58,229 nt of DNA, from the NCBI GenBank assembly GCA_947625355.1, contig CANQOA010000008.1, forward strand, positions 1-58,229, given 5' to 3'. Source of the stretch: an uncultured Oscillospiraceae bacterium. GTDB taxonomy: Bacteria; Bacillota; Clostridia; Oscillospirales; Oscillospiraceae. The translations under genes and the position numbers were made by a program. Each line of letters opens with the position of its first letter. The first letter of the stretch is position 1. Under the pieces are notes generated by a model, which worked only from the letters and a program-made list of their open reading frames with translations, did no database searches and was not told the DNA's origin. Positions 9,769 to 19,100 of this stretch are shown here, one piece after another.

Positions 9769-11061
9769 ATGAAGAAACGCAAGACCTTTATCACCGCGGT
9801 CTGTATCGTGCTGGTGGTGCTGATGCTGCTGTCCATCATCGTGATGGCCGTGGCGCCCCTGGCATACGCCGCCACCTCCAGCAGCGAGATCCAGGATGAG
9901 ATCGACGATCTGAACAGCCAGAAATACGCGATCCAGGGCCGGATGAACGACATCCAGGCCCAGATCGACTCGCTGGATTATCAGAAGGCCAACACCCTGG
10001 AAAAAAAGCTGATCCTGGACCAGAAGAACGAGCTGGCCCGCCAGGAGATCCAGGTCATCGACGAGCAGATCGCCATCATCGACAATCAGATCGCCACCAT
10101 CCAAAAGGACCTGGCCGAGGCCCGCCAGGAGGAGACGCTGCAGCGCCAGCGCTGGCTGGAGCGGGTCCGGGCCATGGAGGAGAGCTCCGACATCGGCTAT
10201 ATCCAGGTGCTGTTCGAGGCCACCAGCTATTCCGATCTGCTGACCCGGCTGGACCTGGTCAACGAGATCCTGGTCTATGACGAGGAGCTGGAGCAGGAGT
10301 ATATCGCCGCCCGGGAGCGGGTGGAGACGCTGGAGGCCGAGGCGGAGGCTAAATTCGCCGAGAACGAGGTCCGCCGCCAGGAGCAGCAGGAGTGCCGGGA
10401 CCGCCTGCAGGCCGACATCGACGCGGCGTGCATGCTCATGGCGACCATGGACACCAGCATCGCGGAGAACGAGGAGATCATGGCCCAGGAGGCCGAGACC
10501 CTCGCCCAGACCCAGGCCCTGATCGTCGAGAAGAACAAGGAACTGCAGGAGGCCAAGGCCGCCGAGGAGGCGGAACGGCAGCGGAAGCTGGCCGAGCAGC
10601 AGGCCGCCATGCAGCAGGCAGCCGGCGCGGGCCCCGTCCAGGGCACCGCCGCCACAGGCACATGGATGATGTGGCCCACCTATACCCATGTGATCAACTC
10701 CTATTACGGCATGCGCACCGACCCGGTCAGCGGCGTCATCTACCGGCTCCACGCCGGGGTGGACATCAACTCCGCCTGGGGCACCCAGATCTGGAGCGCC
10801 GCCGCCGGCACGGTGATCCTGGCCGGCTGGAACGGCGGCTATGGGAATTGCGTCATGGTGAACCATGGGAATGGATATACTACCCTATACGGTCATATGT
10901 CCTCCATCGCGGTGAGCACCGGCCAGTCCGTGGCCATGGGCCAGGTGCTGGGCTATGTGGGCTCGACGGGGAACTCTACCGGCCCCCATCTGCACTTTGA
11001 GGTGCGGTCCAGCTCCACCGGCGGCACCATCAATCCCCTTGGATTCAGCTACCTTACATGA
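9769..11061 (+). CDS. Secreted coiled-coil M23 peptidoglycan hydrolase, copy 2
   Basis: Paralogue of the preceding gene, 430 residues. It has a longer hydrophobic signal (residues about 8-37, ending AYA-ATSS), a coiled coil to about residue 285 with an E/A/Q-rich segment, and an M23 domain with LHAGVDI, LYGHMS and HLHFEV, so zinc ligands are intact. The ribosome binding site AAAGGAGA precedes the ATG. The pair is probably alternative or joint clients of FtsEX; which one docks on FtsX cannot be told from sequence. Confidence 0.9.
   Translation: MKKRKTFITAVCIVLVVLMLLSIIVMAVAPLAYAATSSSEIQDEIDDLNSQKYAIQGRMNDIQAQIDSLDYQKANTLEKKLILDQKNELARQEIQVIDEQIAIIDNQIATIQKDLAEARQEETLQRQRWLERVRAMEESSDIGYIQVLFEATSYSDLLTRLDLVNEILVYDEELEQEYIAARERVETLEAEAEAKFAENEVRRQEQQECRDRLQADIDAACMLMATMDTSIAENEEIMAQEAETLAQTQALIVEKNKELQEAKAAEEAERQRKLAEQQAAMQQAAGAGPVQGTAATGTWMMWPTYTHVINSYYGMRTDPVSGVIYRLHAGVDINSAWGTQIWSAAAGTVILAGWNGGYGNCVMVNHGNGYTTLYGHMSSIAVSTGQSVAMGQVLGYVGSTGNSTGPHLHFEVRSSSTGGTINPLGFSYLT
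10141..10191 (+). repeat. 51-bp exact direct repeat, copy 2
   Basis: Second copy of the repeat in the first M23 hydrolase gene. A further identical block (CTGACCCGGCTGGACCTGGT and onward) lies about 60 nt downstream in both genes. Recombination between the copies would delete 1269 bp and leave one fused hydrolase gene. Confidence 0.9.
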
Positions 11062-11074
11062 CGGCATGCGACGG

Positions 11075-11096
11075 CCGGGCGACCCATGTCGCCCGG
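11075..11096 (+). other. Stem-loop between M23 copy 2 and ctpA
   Basis: CCGGGCGAC and GTCGCCCGG form a perfect 9-bp stem with a CCAT loop. No T-run follows, so read-through into ctpA is likely. It could stabilise the upstream message or cause partial termination. Confidence 0.45.
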
Positions 11097-11160
11097 TCCT
11101 GCCTGTCGGGGATGGATAATACCGGGCAAGGGACGCGTAAGTTCCAGTGAGAGGTGTTCC

Positions 11161-12342
11161 GTGAAGAGATCGAAGATCGACAAACAGGCGCTGCGCGGCG
11201 CCGGATATATGCTGGTCGGGATGCTGCTGGCCCTGGCCATCGTGGTCGCCGGGTTCGGCGGCTTTCGCGCTTTCGGGCGGGCGGCGAAATTTGCCCAGGT
11301 GATGCGCCTGGTGAAGGCCCATTTCGTGGGGGACTATGACCCGGACGAGGCGGCGGACACCGCCATGTCCGGCATCATCGCCAGCCTGGACGACCGCTGG
11401 AGCTATTACATGGACCCGGAGGACTATGCCGCTTATCAGGACACCTCCGCCAACCGCTATCAGGGCATCGGCGTCACCATCACCAAGGACGCCGAGACGG
11501 GCGGCTTTTTGATCGTGACCATCAACAAGGACGGCCCCGCCCAGCGGGCGGGCCTGCAGGTGGGGGATATCATCCTGGCGATCGACGGCGTGGATGTGAC
11601 GGCCGGCGATGCCGATGGGCTGCGGGCCCTGATCCAGGCCGATTACGGCAAGGACGCCCTCATCCGCTACCGGAGCGCGGACGGCGGAGAGCGGGAGGCG
11701 GCGGTGTCCTGCCAGACGGTGTATACCAGCCCCGTGAACAGCCAGCTGCTGGACGGGCATGTGGGCTATGTGGACATCGACAACTTCCGCCAGGGCGCCG
11801 GCCAGGAGGCGATCGACGCCATCGAGGCGCTGCTGGCGCAGGGGGCGGACAGCCTGGTGTTCGATGTGCGCAGCGATCCGGGGGGACAGGTCAGCGAGCT
11901 GGTGGAGCTGCTGGACTATCTGCTGCCGGAGGGCGATCTGTTCATCCAGACCGACAAGCGGGGCCATGAGAGCGTCGATGCGTCCGACGGGGACTGCCTG
12001 GAGATGCCGATGGCGGTGCTCGTCAACGCCGACAGCTATTCCGCGGCGGAGTTTTTTGCCGCGGCGCTGCGCGATTATGACTGGGCGGTGGTCGTGGGCC
12101 AGCATACCACCGGCAAGGCCCGCAGCCAGGTCACCTATCCGCTGCTGGACGGCAGCGCGGTGCACCTGTCCCAGTACAGCTATCTGACCCCCTCCAGGAC
12201 GGACCTCTATGAGGCCGGCGGCCTGACGCCGGATGTGGAGGTCGCGCTGGACGAGGAACAGACGGCCCTGTATCAGACCGGCTGGCTGGAGCCGGCCGAG
12301 GACGCCCAGGTGCGGGCCGCGATCGACGCGCTTGTCCCTTGA
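11161..12342 (+). CDS. C-terminal processing protease, S41 family (CtpA/CtpB-like)
   Basis: Membrane-anchored serine protease, 393 residues from the GTG start. The start was chosen because GAGAGGTG lies just upstream and the product then begins with a basic segment and one transmembrane helix (about residues 15-37). A PDZ domain follows (GIGVTITKDAETGGFLIV, then GPAQRAGLQVGDIILAIDG), and then the S41 core with RSDPGGQVSELV, the nucleophile Ser in SYSAAEFF and the general-base Lys in TTGKARSQ. Such genes often follow ftsEX-hydrolase clusters, where they may process wall enzymes; in Bacillus a relative (CtpB) acts in sporulation signalling. The substrate is unknown here. Confidence 0.88.
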   Translation: MKRSKIDKQALRGAGYMLVGMLLALAIVVAGFGGFRAFGRAAKFAQVMRLVKAHFVGDYDPDEAADTAMSGIIASLDDRWSYYMDPEDYAAYQDTSANRYQGIGVTITKDAETGGFLIVTINKDGPAQRAGLQVGDIILAIDGVDVTAGDADGLRALIQADYGKDALIRYRSADGGEREAAVSCQTVYTSPVNSQLLDGHVGYVDIDNFRQGAGQEAIDAIEALLAQGADSLVFDVRSDPGGQVSELVELLDYLLPEGDLFIQTDKRGHESVDASDGDCLEMPMAVLVNADSYSAAEFFAAALRDYDWAVVVGQHTTGKARSQVTYPLLDGSAVHLSQYSYLTPSRTDLYEAGGLTPDVEVALDEEQTALYQTGWLEPAEDAQVRAAIDALVP

Positions 12343-12367
12343 CAGGGCGGCGCGGGATCACTATAAT
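12339..12367 (+). promoter_or_regulatory. Consensus sigma-A promoter for greA-lysS
   Basis: An exact TTGACA (12339-12344), a 17-bp spacer and an exact TATAAT (12362-12367). The -35 box overlaps the TGA stop of ctpA. It is the only promoter in the window with both hexamers perfect. Confidence 0.88.
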
Positions 12368-12407
12368 ATACAAGCTATCAAGGGAAATTTGAGTGGAGGA
12401 TTATGGC

Positions 12408-12881
12408 ATGGCTGACACGAAATTCAAGATGAGCCGGGAGCGGTACGACGAGATCGCCCAGGAGCTGGATTATCTGCAGACCGTCCGGGAGAAGGAGGTC
12501 GCCGAGCTCATCAAAGAGGCACGCAGCTATGGCGACCTGAGCGAGAACAGCGAGTACGACGAGGCCAAGGCCGAGCAGGGCAAGCTGTATTCCAAGATCG
12601 CCGAGTACAAGAACCTTCTGGAGAACGCGGAGATCGTGGAGCACGTCACCCGCGCCGGCGTGATCGGCATCGGCAGCCGGGTCACCGTCCTGGACGTGGA
12701 GCTGGGCGAGCAGAGCGAGTACCAGATCGTGGGCAGCCAGGAGGCCAACCCCATGATCGGCCGCATCTCCGACGACTCCCCCTTCGGGAAGGGCTTGATC
12801 GGACACCGCATCGGCGAGACCGTCACTGTGGAGGCCCCCGCGGGGGAGCTGCAGTTCGAGATCCTGAACGTCACATACTGA
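12408..12881 (+). CDS. greA: Transcription elongation factor GreA
   Basis: Factor that enters the RNA polymerase secondary channel and stimulates cleavage of backtracked RNA. It has 157 residues: an N-terminal antiparallel coiled coil (about 1-75) with the acidic tip GDLSENSEYDEAK, and a C-terminal FKBP-like domain ending in FEILNVTY. The ATG is placed 7 nt after GGAGGA; an upstream in-frame GTG overlaps that site and is unlikely. It is followed 18 nt later by lysS, a common Firmicutes pair. Confidence 0.95.
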   Translation: MADTKFKMSRERYDEIAQELDYLQTVREKEVAELIKEARSYGDLSENSEYDEAKAEQGKLYSKIAEYKNLLENAEIVEHVTRAGVIGIGSRVTVLDVELGEQSEYQIVGSQEANPMIGRISDDSPFGKGLIGHRIGETVTVEAPAGELQFEILNVTY

Positions 12882-12899
12882 TACAAGGAGAAATAGACC

Positions 12900-14399
12900 A
12901 TGTTCCAATACGCGCCGGGGTATCGGACGGAGCCGGAGGGCCTGTCCGACGAGATGAGAGTGCGCCGGGAGAAGCTGTACAAGCTCCAGGACGCCGGCCA
13001 GGACCCCTACCAGATCACCAAGTTCACCCGCAGCCACTTTTCCCAGCAGATCAAGGACGACTATGACGCCCTGGAGGAAAAGGACGTGCAGGTGGCCGGG
13101 CGCATCATGGCCAAGCGCGTGCAGGGCAAGGCCGGCTTCATGGACCTGCAGGACGACCGGGGACGCATCCAGTTGTATGTCAGCGTCAACGAGCTGGGCC
13201 CGGAGGGCCTGGCGGCGGTCAAGACCTGGGATGTGGGCGACATCGTGGGGGCCTCCGGCTTTGTGTTCAAGACCCGCACGGAGGCCATCTCCGTGCATGT
13301 GAAGCAGATCGAGCTGCTCTCCAAGAGCCTGCGGCCCCTGCCGGAGAAGTTCCACGGCCTGACCGACACCGACCAGCGCTACCGCCGCCGGTATCTGGAT
13401 CTGATCACCAACGAGGAGTCCCGGAAGGTGTTCGAGCTGCGGACCCGGTTCATCAGCCATGTCCGCCGCTATCTGGACGCGCGGGGCTACCTGGAGGTGG
13501 AGACCCCCGTCCTGGGCACCATCCAGGGCGGCGCCACCGCCCGGCCCTTCATCACCCACCACAATACCCTGGACCTGGATATGTACATGCGCATCGCCAC
13601 GGAGCTGAACCTGAAGCGGCTCATCGTGGGCGGCATGGAGCGGGTGTACGAGATCGGCCGCATCTTCCGCAACGAGGGCATGGACACCAAGCACAATCCG
13701 GAGTTCACCACTCTGGAGATGTACGAGAGCTACGCCAACTTTGAGACCATGATGGACTACGTGGAGGGGATGCTGTCCAGCGCGGCCATGGAGCTGCGGG
13801 GCACCTATCAGCTCACCTGGGGCGGCAACGAGATCGACATGTCCCCCGGCTGGCGGCGGCTCACCATGATCGAGGCGGTGAGAGAATACGCCGGCCTCGA
13901 CTTCGACGCCATCTCCGATGACGCCGCCGCCGTGGCCGCCGCCAAGGCCGCCGGGGTGGATATGGACGGCAAGGAGCCCACCTGGGGCAACGCCCTCTAT
14001 GAGACCTTCGACCAGAAGGTGGAGGAAAAGCTCATCCAGCCCACCTTCATCACTATGTACCCGGTGGAGGTGTCGCCCCTGGCCAAGCGCAGCCCCGCCG
14101 ACGGGCGCCTTACCGAGCGGTTCGAGGCGTTCATCAATGCCTGCGAGATGGGCAACGCCTTCTCGGAGCTGAATGATCCTCTGGACCAGCGGCTCCGCTT
14201 CGAGGCCCAGATGGCTCTGAAGGCCAAGGGCGACGACGAGGCCAGCGACATGGACGTGGACTACTGCGAGGCGCTGGAGTACGGCATGCCGCCCACCGGC
14301 GGCCTGGGCGTGGGCATCGACCGGGCGGTCATGCTCCTGGCCGGCGTGGACACCATCCGGGACGTGATATTGTTCCCCACGATGAAGCCGACGGAGTGA
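12900..14399 (+). CDS. lysS: Lysyl-tRNA synthetase, class II
   Basis: Charges tRNA-Lys with lysine in the cytoplasm. It has 499 residues, the normal length. The N-terminal OB-fold anticodon-binding domain (about 55-160, with VAGRIMAKRVQGKAGFMDLQ) is followed by the class II catalytic core. Motif 2 is GRIFRNEGMDTKHNPEFT and motif 3 is PPTGGLGVGIDRAVMLLAG. An AAGGAG site precedes the ATG. The gene ends at a strong terminator, so greA-lysS is a two-gene unit. No T-box or lysine riboswitch lies upstream. Confidence 0.97.
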   Translation: MFQYAPGYRTEPEGLSDEMRVRREKLYKLQDAGQDPYQITKFTRSHFSQQIKDDYDALEEKDVQVAGRIMAKRVQGKAGFMDLQDDRGRIQLYVSVNELGPEGLAAVKTWDVGDIVGASGFVFKTRTEAISVHVKQIELLSKSLRPLPEKFHGLTDTDQRYRRRYLDLITNEESRKVFELRTRFISHVRRYLDARGYLEVETPVLGTIQGGATARPFITHHNTLDLDMYMRIATELNLKRLIVGGMERVYEIGRIFRNEGMDTKHNPEFTTLEMYESYANFETMMDYVEGMLSSAAMELRGTYQLTWGGNEIDMSPGWRRLTMIEAVREYAGLDFDAISDDAAAVAAAKAAGVDMDGKEPTWGNALYETFDQKVEEKLIQPTFITMYPVEVSPLAKRSPADGRLTERFEAFINACEMGNAFSELNDPLDQRLRFEAQMALKAKGDDEASDMDVDYCEALEYGMPPTGGLGVGIDRAVMLLAGVDTIRDVILFPTMKPTE

Positions 14400-14411
14400 C
14401 AGATGTACAGG

Positions 14412-14446
14412 AAAAAGCCTTGAGAGATCAAGGCTTTTTCTTTTTT
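14412..14446 (+). terminator. Intrinsic terminator after lysS
   Basis: A 12-bp stem (AAAAAGCCTTGA with TCAAGGCTTTTT), GAGA loop, then CTTTTTT. Confidence 0.93.
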
Positions 14447-14513
14447 ATGCGCCTTATTTCTGCCTACGCCCGCGCCAATAGCGCGCGTCAGGAGGGAAAG
14501 TGCGGCTTTTTAC

Positions 14514-14542
14514 TTGCCATGTGAGCCATTTTGTGCTATTAT
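14514..14542 (+). promoter_or_regulatory. Extended -10 sigma-A promoter for the wall-binding protein gene
   Basis: TTGCCA (14514-14519), a 17-bp spacer and TATTAT (14537-14542) preceded by TGC, which gives an extended -10. Transcription would start near 14549 and leave a leader of about 175 nt. Confidence 0.7.
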
Positions 14543-14725
14543 CTTAAAAGTAGCCGTTTTTCAGACGAGAATGCAACAGCTTCGAAGGGCCTTCCCCCGC
14601 GGGAGGGCAGCGACGCGCAGACGGACTTGGGAGACATAAAAATGGGCTTTCCCCCGTTGGACCGGAGGGATCGCGGCGTGAAAAAGATGCGCGTCAACGG
14701 TGCTGAAAGGAGACACATAAGATAC
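14543..14725 (+). other. Long, probably structured 5' leader
   Basis: Untranslated stretch before the wall-binding protein. It holds an 8-bp stem-loop (14589-14608, GCCTTCCC with GGGAGGGC), a 13-nt motif GGGCYTTCCCCCG that occurs twice (14587-14599 and 14644-14656), and a possible long-range pairing of CCGTTG (14654-14659) with CAACGG (14695-14700). I could not match it to a riboswitch family I know, including the c-di-AMP (ydaO) and c-di-GMP classes. An unstructured long leader or an alternative upstream start is also possible. Confidence 0.4.
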
Positions 14726-15910
14726 ATGTTCAAGCGTTTTATTTCTATGATCCTGGCCGTGCTGACGGTCCTGTCCCTCTCCGCGGCGGCCTTTGCGCTG
14801 GGCGGACCCGCGGCGGCGGGGCTTTCTGACACGCCCCGGACCGCGGCCGCAGGCGACCCCTCAGAGCAGGAGGCTTATGAGCGCCTGATAGCCCTCCAGG
14901 AGGTATATCCGGACGGGACGCCCTGGGACAGCAGCTCCTATTATATCGACAAAAACGGCCTGGCCGAATACGGCTGTTTTGGGTTCGCCACCCTGCTGCA
15001 GGAGGCCGCGTTTCCCGGCCAGACCTTGAAGAAGGTCAAGAGGCCGCCCATCACCATAGAGGATCTGCACGTGGGCGACCTGCTCTCCTACGGGATCGGC
15101 TACGGCGCGGGCGGCCATTCGGTCGTCGTGCTGGAGGTGCACAGCGACTATATCGTCCTTGCGGAGGGCAACTGGTCGAACTCCGTCAACTGGGGCCGGA
15201 CGATGTCCGCCGAGGAAGTAAAGAGCGTGCAGTATTGCTATACTTACTATTCGGACAAGTCCTCCTCCCATGGCGGCTGGATCGAAAAGGACGGCGAGCG
15301 GTACTATTATAAGTACAGCGAGCCCGTGACCGGCTGGGACTGGATCGACTCCGCCTGGTATATCTTTGACGACTCCGGCAAGCTGATCCATGACCAGTGG
15401 GCGCGGGACAGCAAGTACTGGTACTACATGGGCTCCGACGGGAAAATGCTCACCGGATTCCAGAAGTTCCCGGAGGGCTGGTACTACTTCAATCCGAAGA
15501 ACAACGGCTCCTATGGCCGCCTGATGGACGGATGGGTCCAGATCGACGGGGTGTGGCATTACTTCAACAAGTCCACTTCCGGCAATTATGGCCGCATGGT
15601 CGTCAACGACTGGGCCATGGACGGGAAGTACTGGTTCTTCCTGGACGGCAACGGCGTGATGATGACCGGACTGCGGTGGATCGCCACCGGCAGCTCCTAC
15701 GATGGGCTGTACTACTTCAGCGAAGTGCATGACGGCTACTATGGCCGCGTGATGGACGGCTGGCAGAACGTGAACGGCGACTGGTACTATTTCAACCCGA
15801 AGCACGACGGTAAGTACGGCGTCGCCTATATGGACGGGACGTATACCATCGACGGCGCGTCGTATACCTTTGACGCGGAGGGAAAGCTGGTCGGGGATCT
15901 GGCCTCCTGA
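14726..15910 (+). CDS. Secreted CHAP/NlpC-like protein with cell-wall-binding repeats
   Basis: Predicted exported wall-associated protein, 394 residues. A signal peptide spans residues 1 to about 23 (AAAFA). A papain-like domain (about 45-175) shows a likely catalytic Cys in [11 protein letters not shown] and His in [12 protein letters not shown], followed by ILAEGNW-like NW(S)N residues. From about residue 185 to the end come five or six choline-binding-type repeats ([32 protein letters not shown], and others) expected to bind wall polymers. The ATG was chosen because it begins a signal peptide and AAAGGAGA lies 13 nt upstream; longer in-frame starts (14642, 14687) lack a site. The hydrolase assignment is tentative. 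Confidence 0.78.
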   Translation: MFKRFISMILAVLTVLSLSAAAFALGGPAAAGLSDTPRTAAAGDPSEQEAYERLIALQEVYPDGTPWDSSSYYIDKNGLAEYGCFGFATLLQEAAFPGQTLKKVKRPPITIEDLHVGDLLSYGIGYGAGGHSVVVLEVHSDYIVLAEGNWSNSVNWGRTMSAEEVKSVQYCYTYYSDKSSSHGGWIEKDGERYYYKYSEPVTGWDWIDSAWYIFDDSGKLIHDQWARDSKYWYYMGSDGKMLTGFQKFPEGWYYFNPKNNGSYGRLMDGWVQIDGVWHYFNKSTSGNYGRMVVNDWAMDGKYWFFLDGNGVMMTGLRWIATGSSYDGLYYFSEVHDGYYGRVMDGWQNVNGDWYYFNPKHDGKYGVAYMDGTYTIDGASYTFDAEGKLVGDLAS

Positions 15911-15930
15911 CGCGGACACCGAACGGCATC

Positions 15931-15961
15931 CACCCGCTGAGCACTGCTCAGCGGGTGTTTT
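15931..15961 (+). terminator. Intrinsic terminator after the wall-binding protein gene
   Basis: A perfect 12-bp stem (CACCCGCTGAGC with GCTCAGCGGGTG), ACT loop, then TTTT. Confidence 0.9.
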
Positions 15962-15993
15962 GCAAGGCGCCGCCGCAAAGTGGGCGGCGGGGC

Positions 15994-16022
15994 TTGAAAA
16001 GTTGCGCAAAATTCGCTATAAT
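15994..16022 (+). promoter_or_regulatory. Sigma-A promoter for the activase-type gene
   Basis: TTGAAA (15994-15999), a 17-bp spacer and TATAAT (16017-16022). Transcription should begin near 16029, immediately before a 10-bp inverted repeat. Confidence 0.78.
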
Positions 16023-16030
16023 ATCTGCGT

Positions 16031-16058
16031 GCAGGCGTCGTATTTTGCCGACGCCTGC
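16031..16058 (+). repeat. Perfect 10-bp inverted repeat at the transcript 5' end
   Basis: GCAGGCGTCG and CGACGCCTGC separated by 8 nt. It lies 8 nt after the -10 box, so the RNA would start with this hairpin, or the DNA palindrome would be an operator covering the start site. The ribosome binding site is 28 nt further on. Confidence 0.75.
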
Positions 16059-16101
16059 CGATATGTTATCTTTTCACAGCAGTTCAGAGGGGAAGGCATC
16101 C

Positions 16102-19100
16102 ATGCTCCAAGCGCCAAAGACTTATGCACTGGGGATCGATATCGGTTCCACGACTGTCAAGATCGCCATCCTGCGCTCCGAGGACCGCGGGGTGGTGTTC
16201 TCTGCTTATGAACGCCATCATGCCAACATCCAGCAGACCCTGTCCGGGCTCCTGCGCCGGGCGGAGGACGCCCTGGGCCAGATCGAGCTCAGCCCCGTCA
16301 TCACCGGCTCCGGCGGGCTGACCATGGCGGGGCTGCTCGCCATCCCCTTCACCCAGGAGGTGGTGGCCGTGGCCACGGCGCTGCGCGCCTATGCGCCCCA
16401 GACGGACGTGGCCATCGAGCTGGGCGGAGAGGACGCCAAGATCATCTATTTCACCGGCGGCATCGACCAGCGGATGAACGGCATCTGCGCCGGCGGCACC
16501 GGCTCGTTCGTGGACCAGATGGCCGCGCTCCTGCAGACGGACGCCGCCGGGCTCAACGACTACGCCGCCGGCTATAAGGCCATCTATCCCATCGCCGCCC
16601 GCTGCGGCGTATTTGCCAAGAGCGACATCCAGCCGCTGATCAACGAGGGCGCCACGAGGGAGGACCTGGCGGCGTCCGTGTTCCAGGCGGTGGTGAACCA
16701 GACCATCAGCGGCCTGGCCTGCGGCAAGCCCATCCGGGGCAACGTGGCCTTTTTGGGCGGCCCGCTCCATTTCCTGCCGGAGCTGCGGAACGCCTTCGTG
16801 CGCACGCTCCATCTCACGCCGGAGCAGACGATCTCGCCGGAGAACGCCCATCTGTTCGCCGCCGTGGGCGCGGCCATGACCGCGGAGGACAGCGCCCCGC
16901 GCATCGCCCTCTCCGCCCTCCGGAGCAAGCTGGAGGGAGAAGTGCGCATGCGCTTCGAGATCAAGCGTCTGGCGCCGCTGTTCGAGAGCGAGCAGGAGTA
17001 TGACGCGTTCCTGGCCCGCCATGGGAGCCACAAGGTCACCACGGCGGATCTCGGCACATACAGCGGGCCGTGCTTTCTCGGCATCGACGCCGGCTCCACC
17101 ACCACCAAGGCGGCCCTGGTGGGAGAGGATGGGAGCCTGCTCTACAGCTTTTACAGCAACAACAACGGCAGCCCTCTCGCCACGGCGATCCGGGCCATGA
17201 GGGAGCTCAAGGAGCGCCTGCCGGACACGGCGCAGATCGTCTATTCCTGCTCCACCGGCTACGGCGAGGCGCTCATCAAGGCCGCGCTGCTGCTGGATGA
17301 GGGCGAGGTGGAGACCATCGCCCACTATTACGCCGCCAGCTTCTTTGAGCCGGAGGTGGACTGCATCCTGGACATCGGCGGGCAGGACATGAAGTGCATC
17401 CGCATCCGGGACCACGCCGTGGACAGCGTGCAGCTGAACGAGGCGTGTTCCTCCGGCTGCGGCTCCTTCATCGAGACCTTCGCGGTCTCCCTGGGGTATA
17501 CGGCGCCGGAGTTCGCCAGGGAGGCGCTGTTCGCCAAGAACCCGATCGATCTGGGCACCCGGTGCACCGTGTTCATGAACTCCAACGTCAAGCAGGCCCA
17601 GAAGGAGGGCGCGCCGGTGTCGGACATCTCGGCGGGGCTGGCCTATTCGGTCATCAAGAACGCGCTCTATAAGGTCATGAAGATCGCGGGGCCGGAGGAC
17701 CTGGGCCGGCACACCGTCGTCCAGGGAGGCACATTTTATAACGACGCGGTGCTGCGCAGCTTTGAGCGCATCAGCGGCTGCGAGGCCGTCCGCCCGGACA
17801 TCGCGGGCATCATGGGCGCCTTTGGGGCGGCGCTGGTGGCCCGGGAGCGCTGGCAGGGCCAGAAAACGTCCATGCTGCCGCTGCAGGACATCCTGGACCT
17901 GCGCTACGATACTCGCATGACCCACTGCCAGGGCTGCGTCAACCACTGCATGCTGACGGTGAACCTGTTTGACGGCGGGAGCCGCCGCTATATCTCCGGC
18001 AACCGGTGCGAAAAGGGCCTGGGCGGGGAGAAAAAACGGGAGGATGTGCCGGACCTGTTCGCCTATAAGCTGCGGCGGGTGTTCGACTACGAGCCTCTGC
18101 CGCCGGACCGGGCCCCCCGGGGCACGGTGGGCATCCCGCGGGTGCTCAATATGTATGAGGACTATCCGTTCTGGGCGGTGCTGTTCCGGGAGCTGGGCTT
18201 CCGTGTGGTGCTCTCGCCCCAGTCTACCCGAAAGATCTACGAGCTGGGCATCGAGTCCATCCCCAGCGAGTCGGAGTGCTATCCGGCCAAGCTCGCCCAC
18301 GGCCACGTCCAGTGGCTGCTGCAGCAGGGGATCAAATTCATCTTCTATCCCTGCCTGCCCTATGAGCGCAACGAGACGCCCGCCGCGGCCAACCACTATA
18401 ACTGCCCCATCGTCACGTCCTATTCGGAGAATATCAAGAACAACGTGGAGGAGCTGGCGGACCCGTCCGTCCGGTTCATGAACCCGTTTTTGCCGTTTCA
18501 TGACGTCAAGGCCCTGACCCGGCAGCTGATCCGGGAACTGGGCGGACCGCTGTCCATCCCCTCGGACGAGATCGCCGCCGCCTGCCGCAAGGCGTGGGCG
18601 GAGCTGGAGCAGGTCCGCCGGGATATCCAGCGCAAGGGCGAGGAGACGCTGCGCTATATGGAGCAGACCGGCCGGCGGGGCATCGTCCTGGCCGGGCGGC
18701 CCTACCACATCGACCCGGAGATCAACCACGGCATCCCGGGCATGATCGCCTCCTATGGCCTGTGCGTGCTGACGGAGGACTCTGTGTCCCATCTGGCGGA
18801 GCCGGACCGGCCCCTGCTGGCCGTGGACCAGTGGATGTACCACTCCCGGCTGTACCGGGCGGCGGAGCTGGTGAAGGGACGGGACGATCTGGACCTGGTG
18901 CAGATGAACTCCTTTGGCTGCGGCCTGGACGCCATCACCACCGACCAGGTCAGCGACATCCTGACTGGGTCCGGAAAGCTGTACACCGTCCTGAAGATCG
19001 ACGAGATGAACAACCTGGGCGCGGCCCGTATCCGCATCCGCTCGCTCATCTCCGCCCTGCGTCTGCGGGAGAAGAGCGGCGCGCCCCGGCAGATCGTGTC

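Noticed and set aside
8872..10191. 51-bp direct repeats as mobile-element or attachment-site footprints
   Set aside because: They lie in the same position of two paralogous reading frames, so gene duplication explains them.
12343..12407. Lysine riboswitch before greA-lysS
   Set aside because: The space is too short for an L-box and holds only the promoter and ribosome binding site.
14543..14725. c-di-AMP (ydaO) or c-di-GMP riboswitch before the wall-binding protein
   Set aside because: The conserved cores I remember for these classes could not be found. The region is kept only as an unassigned structured leader.
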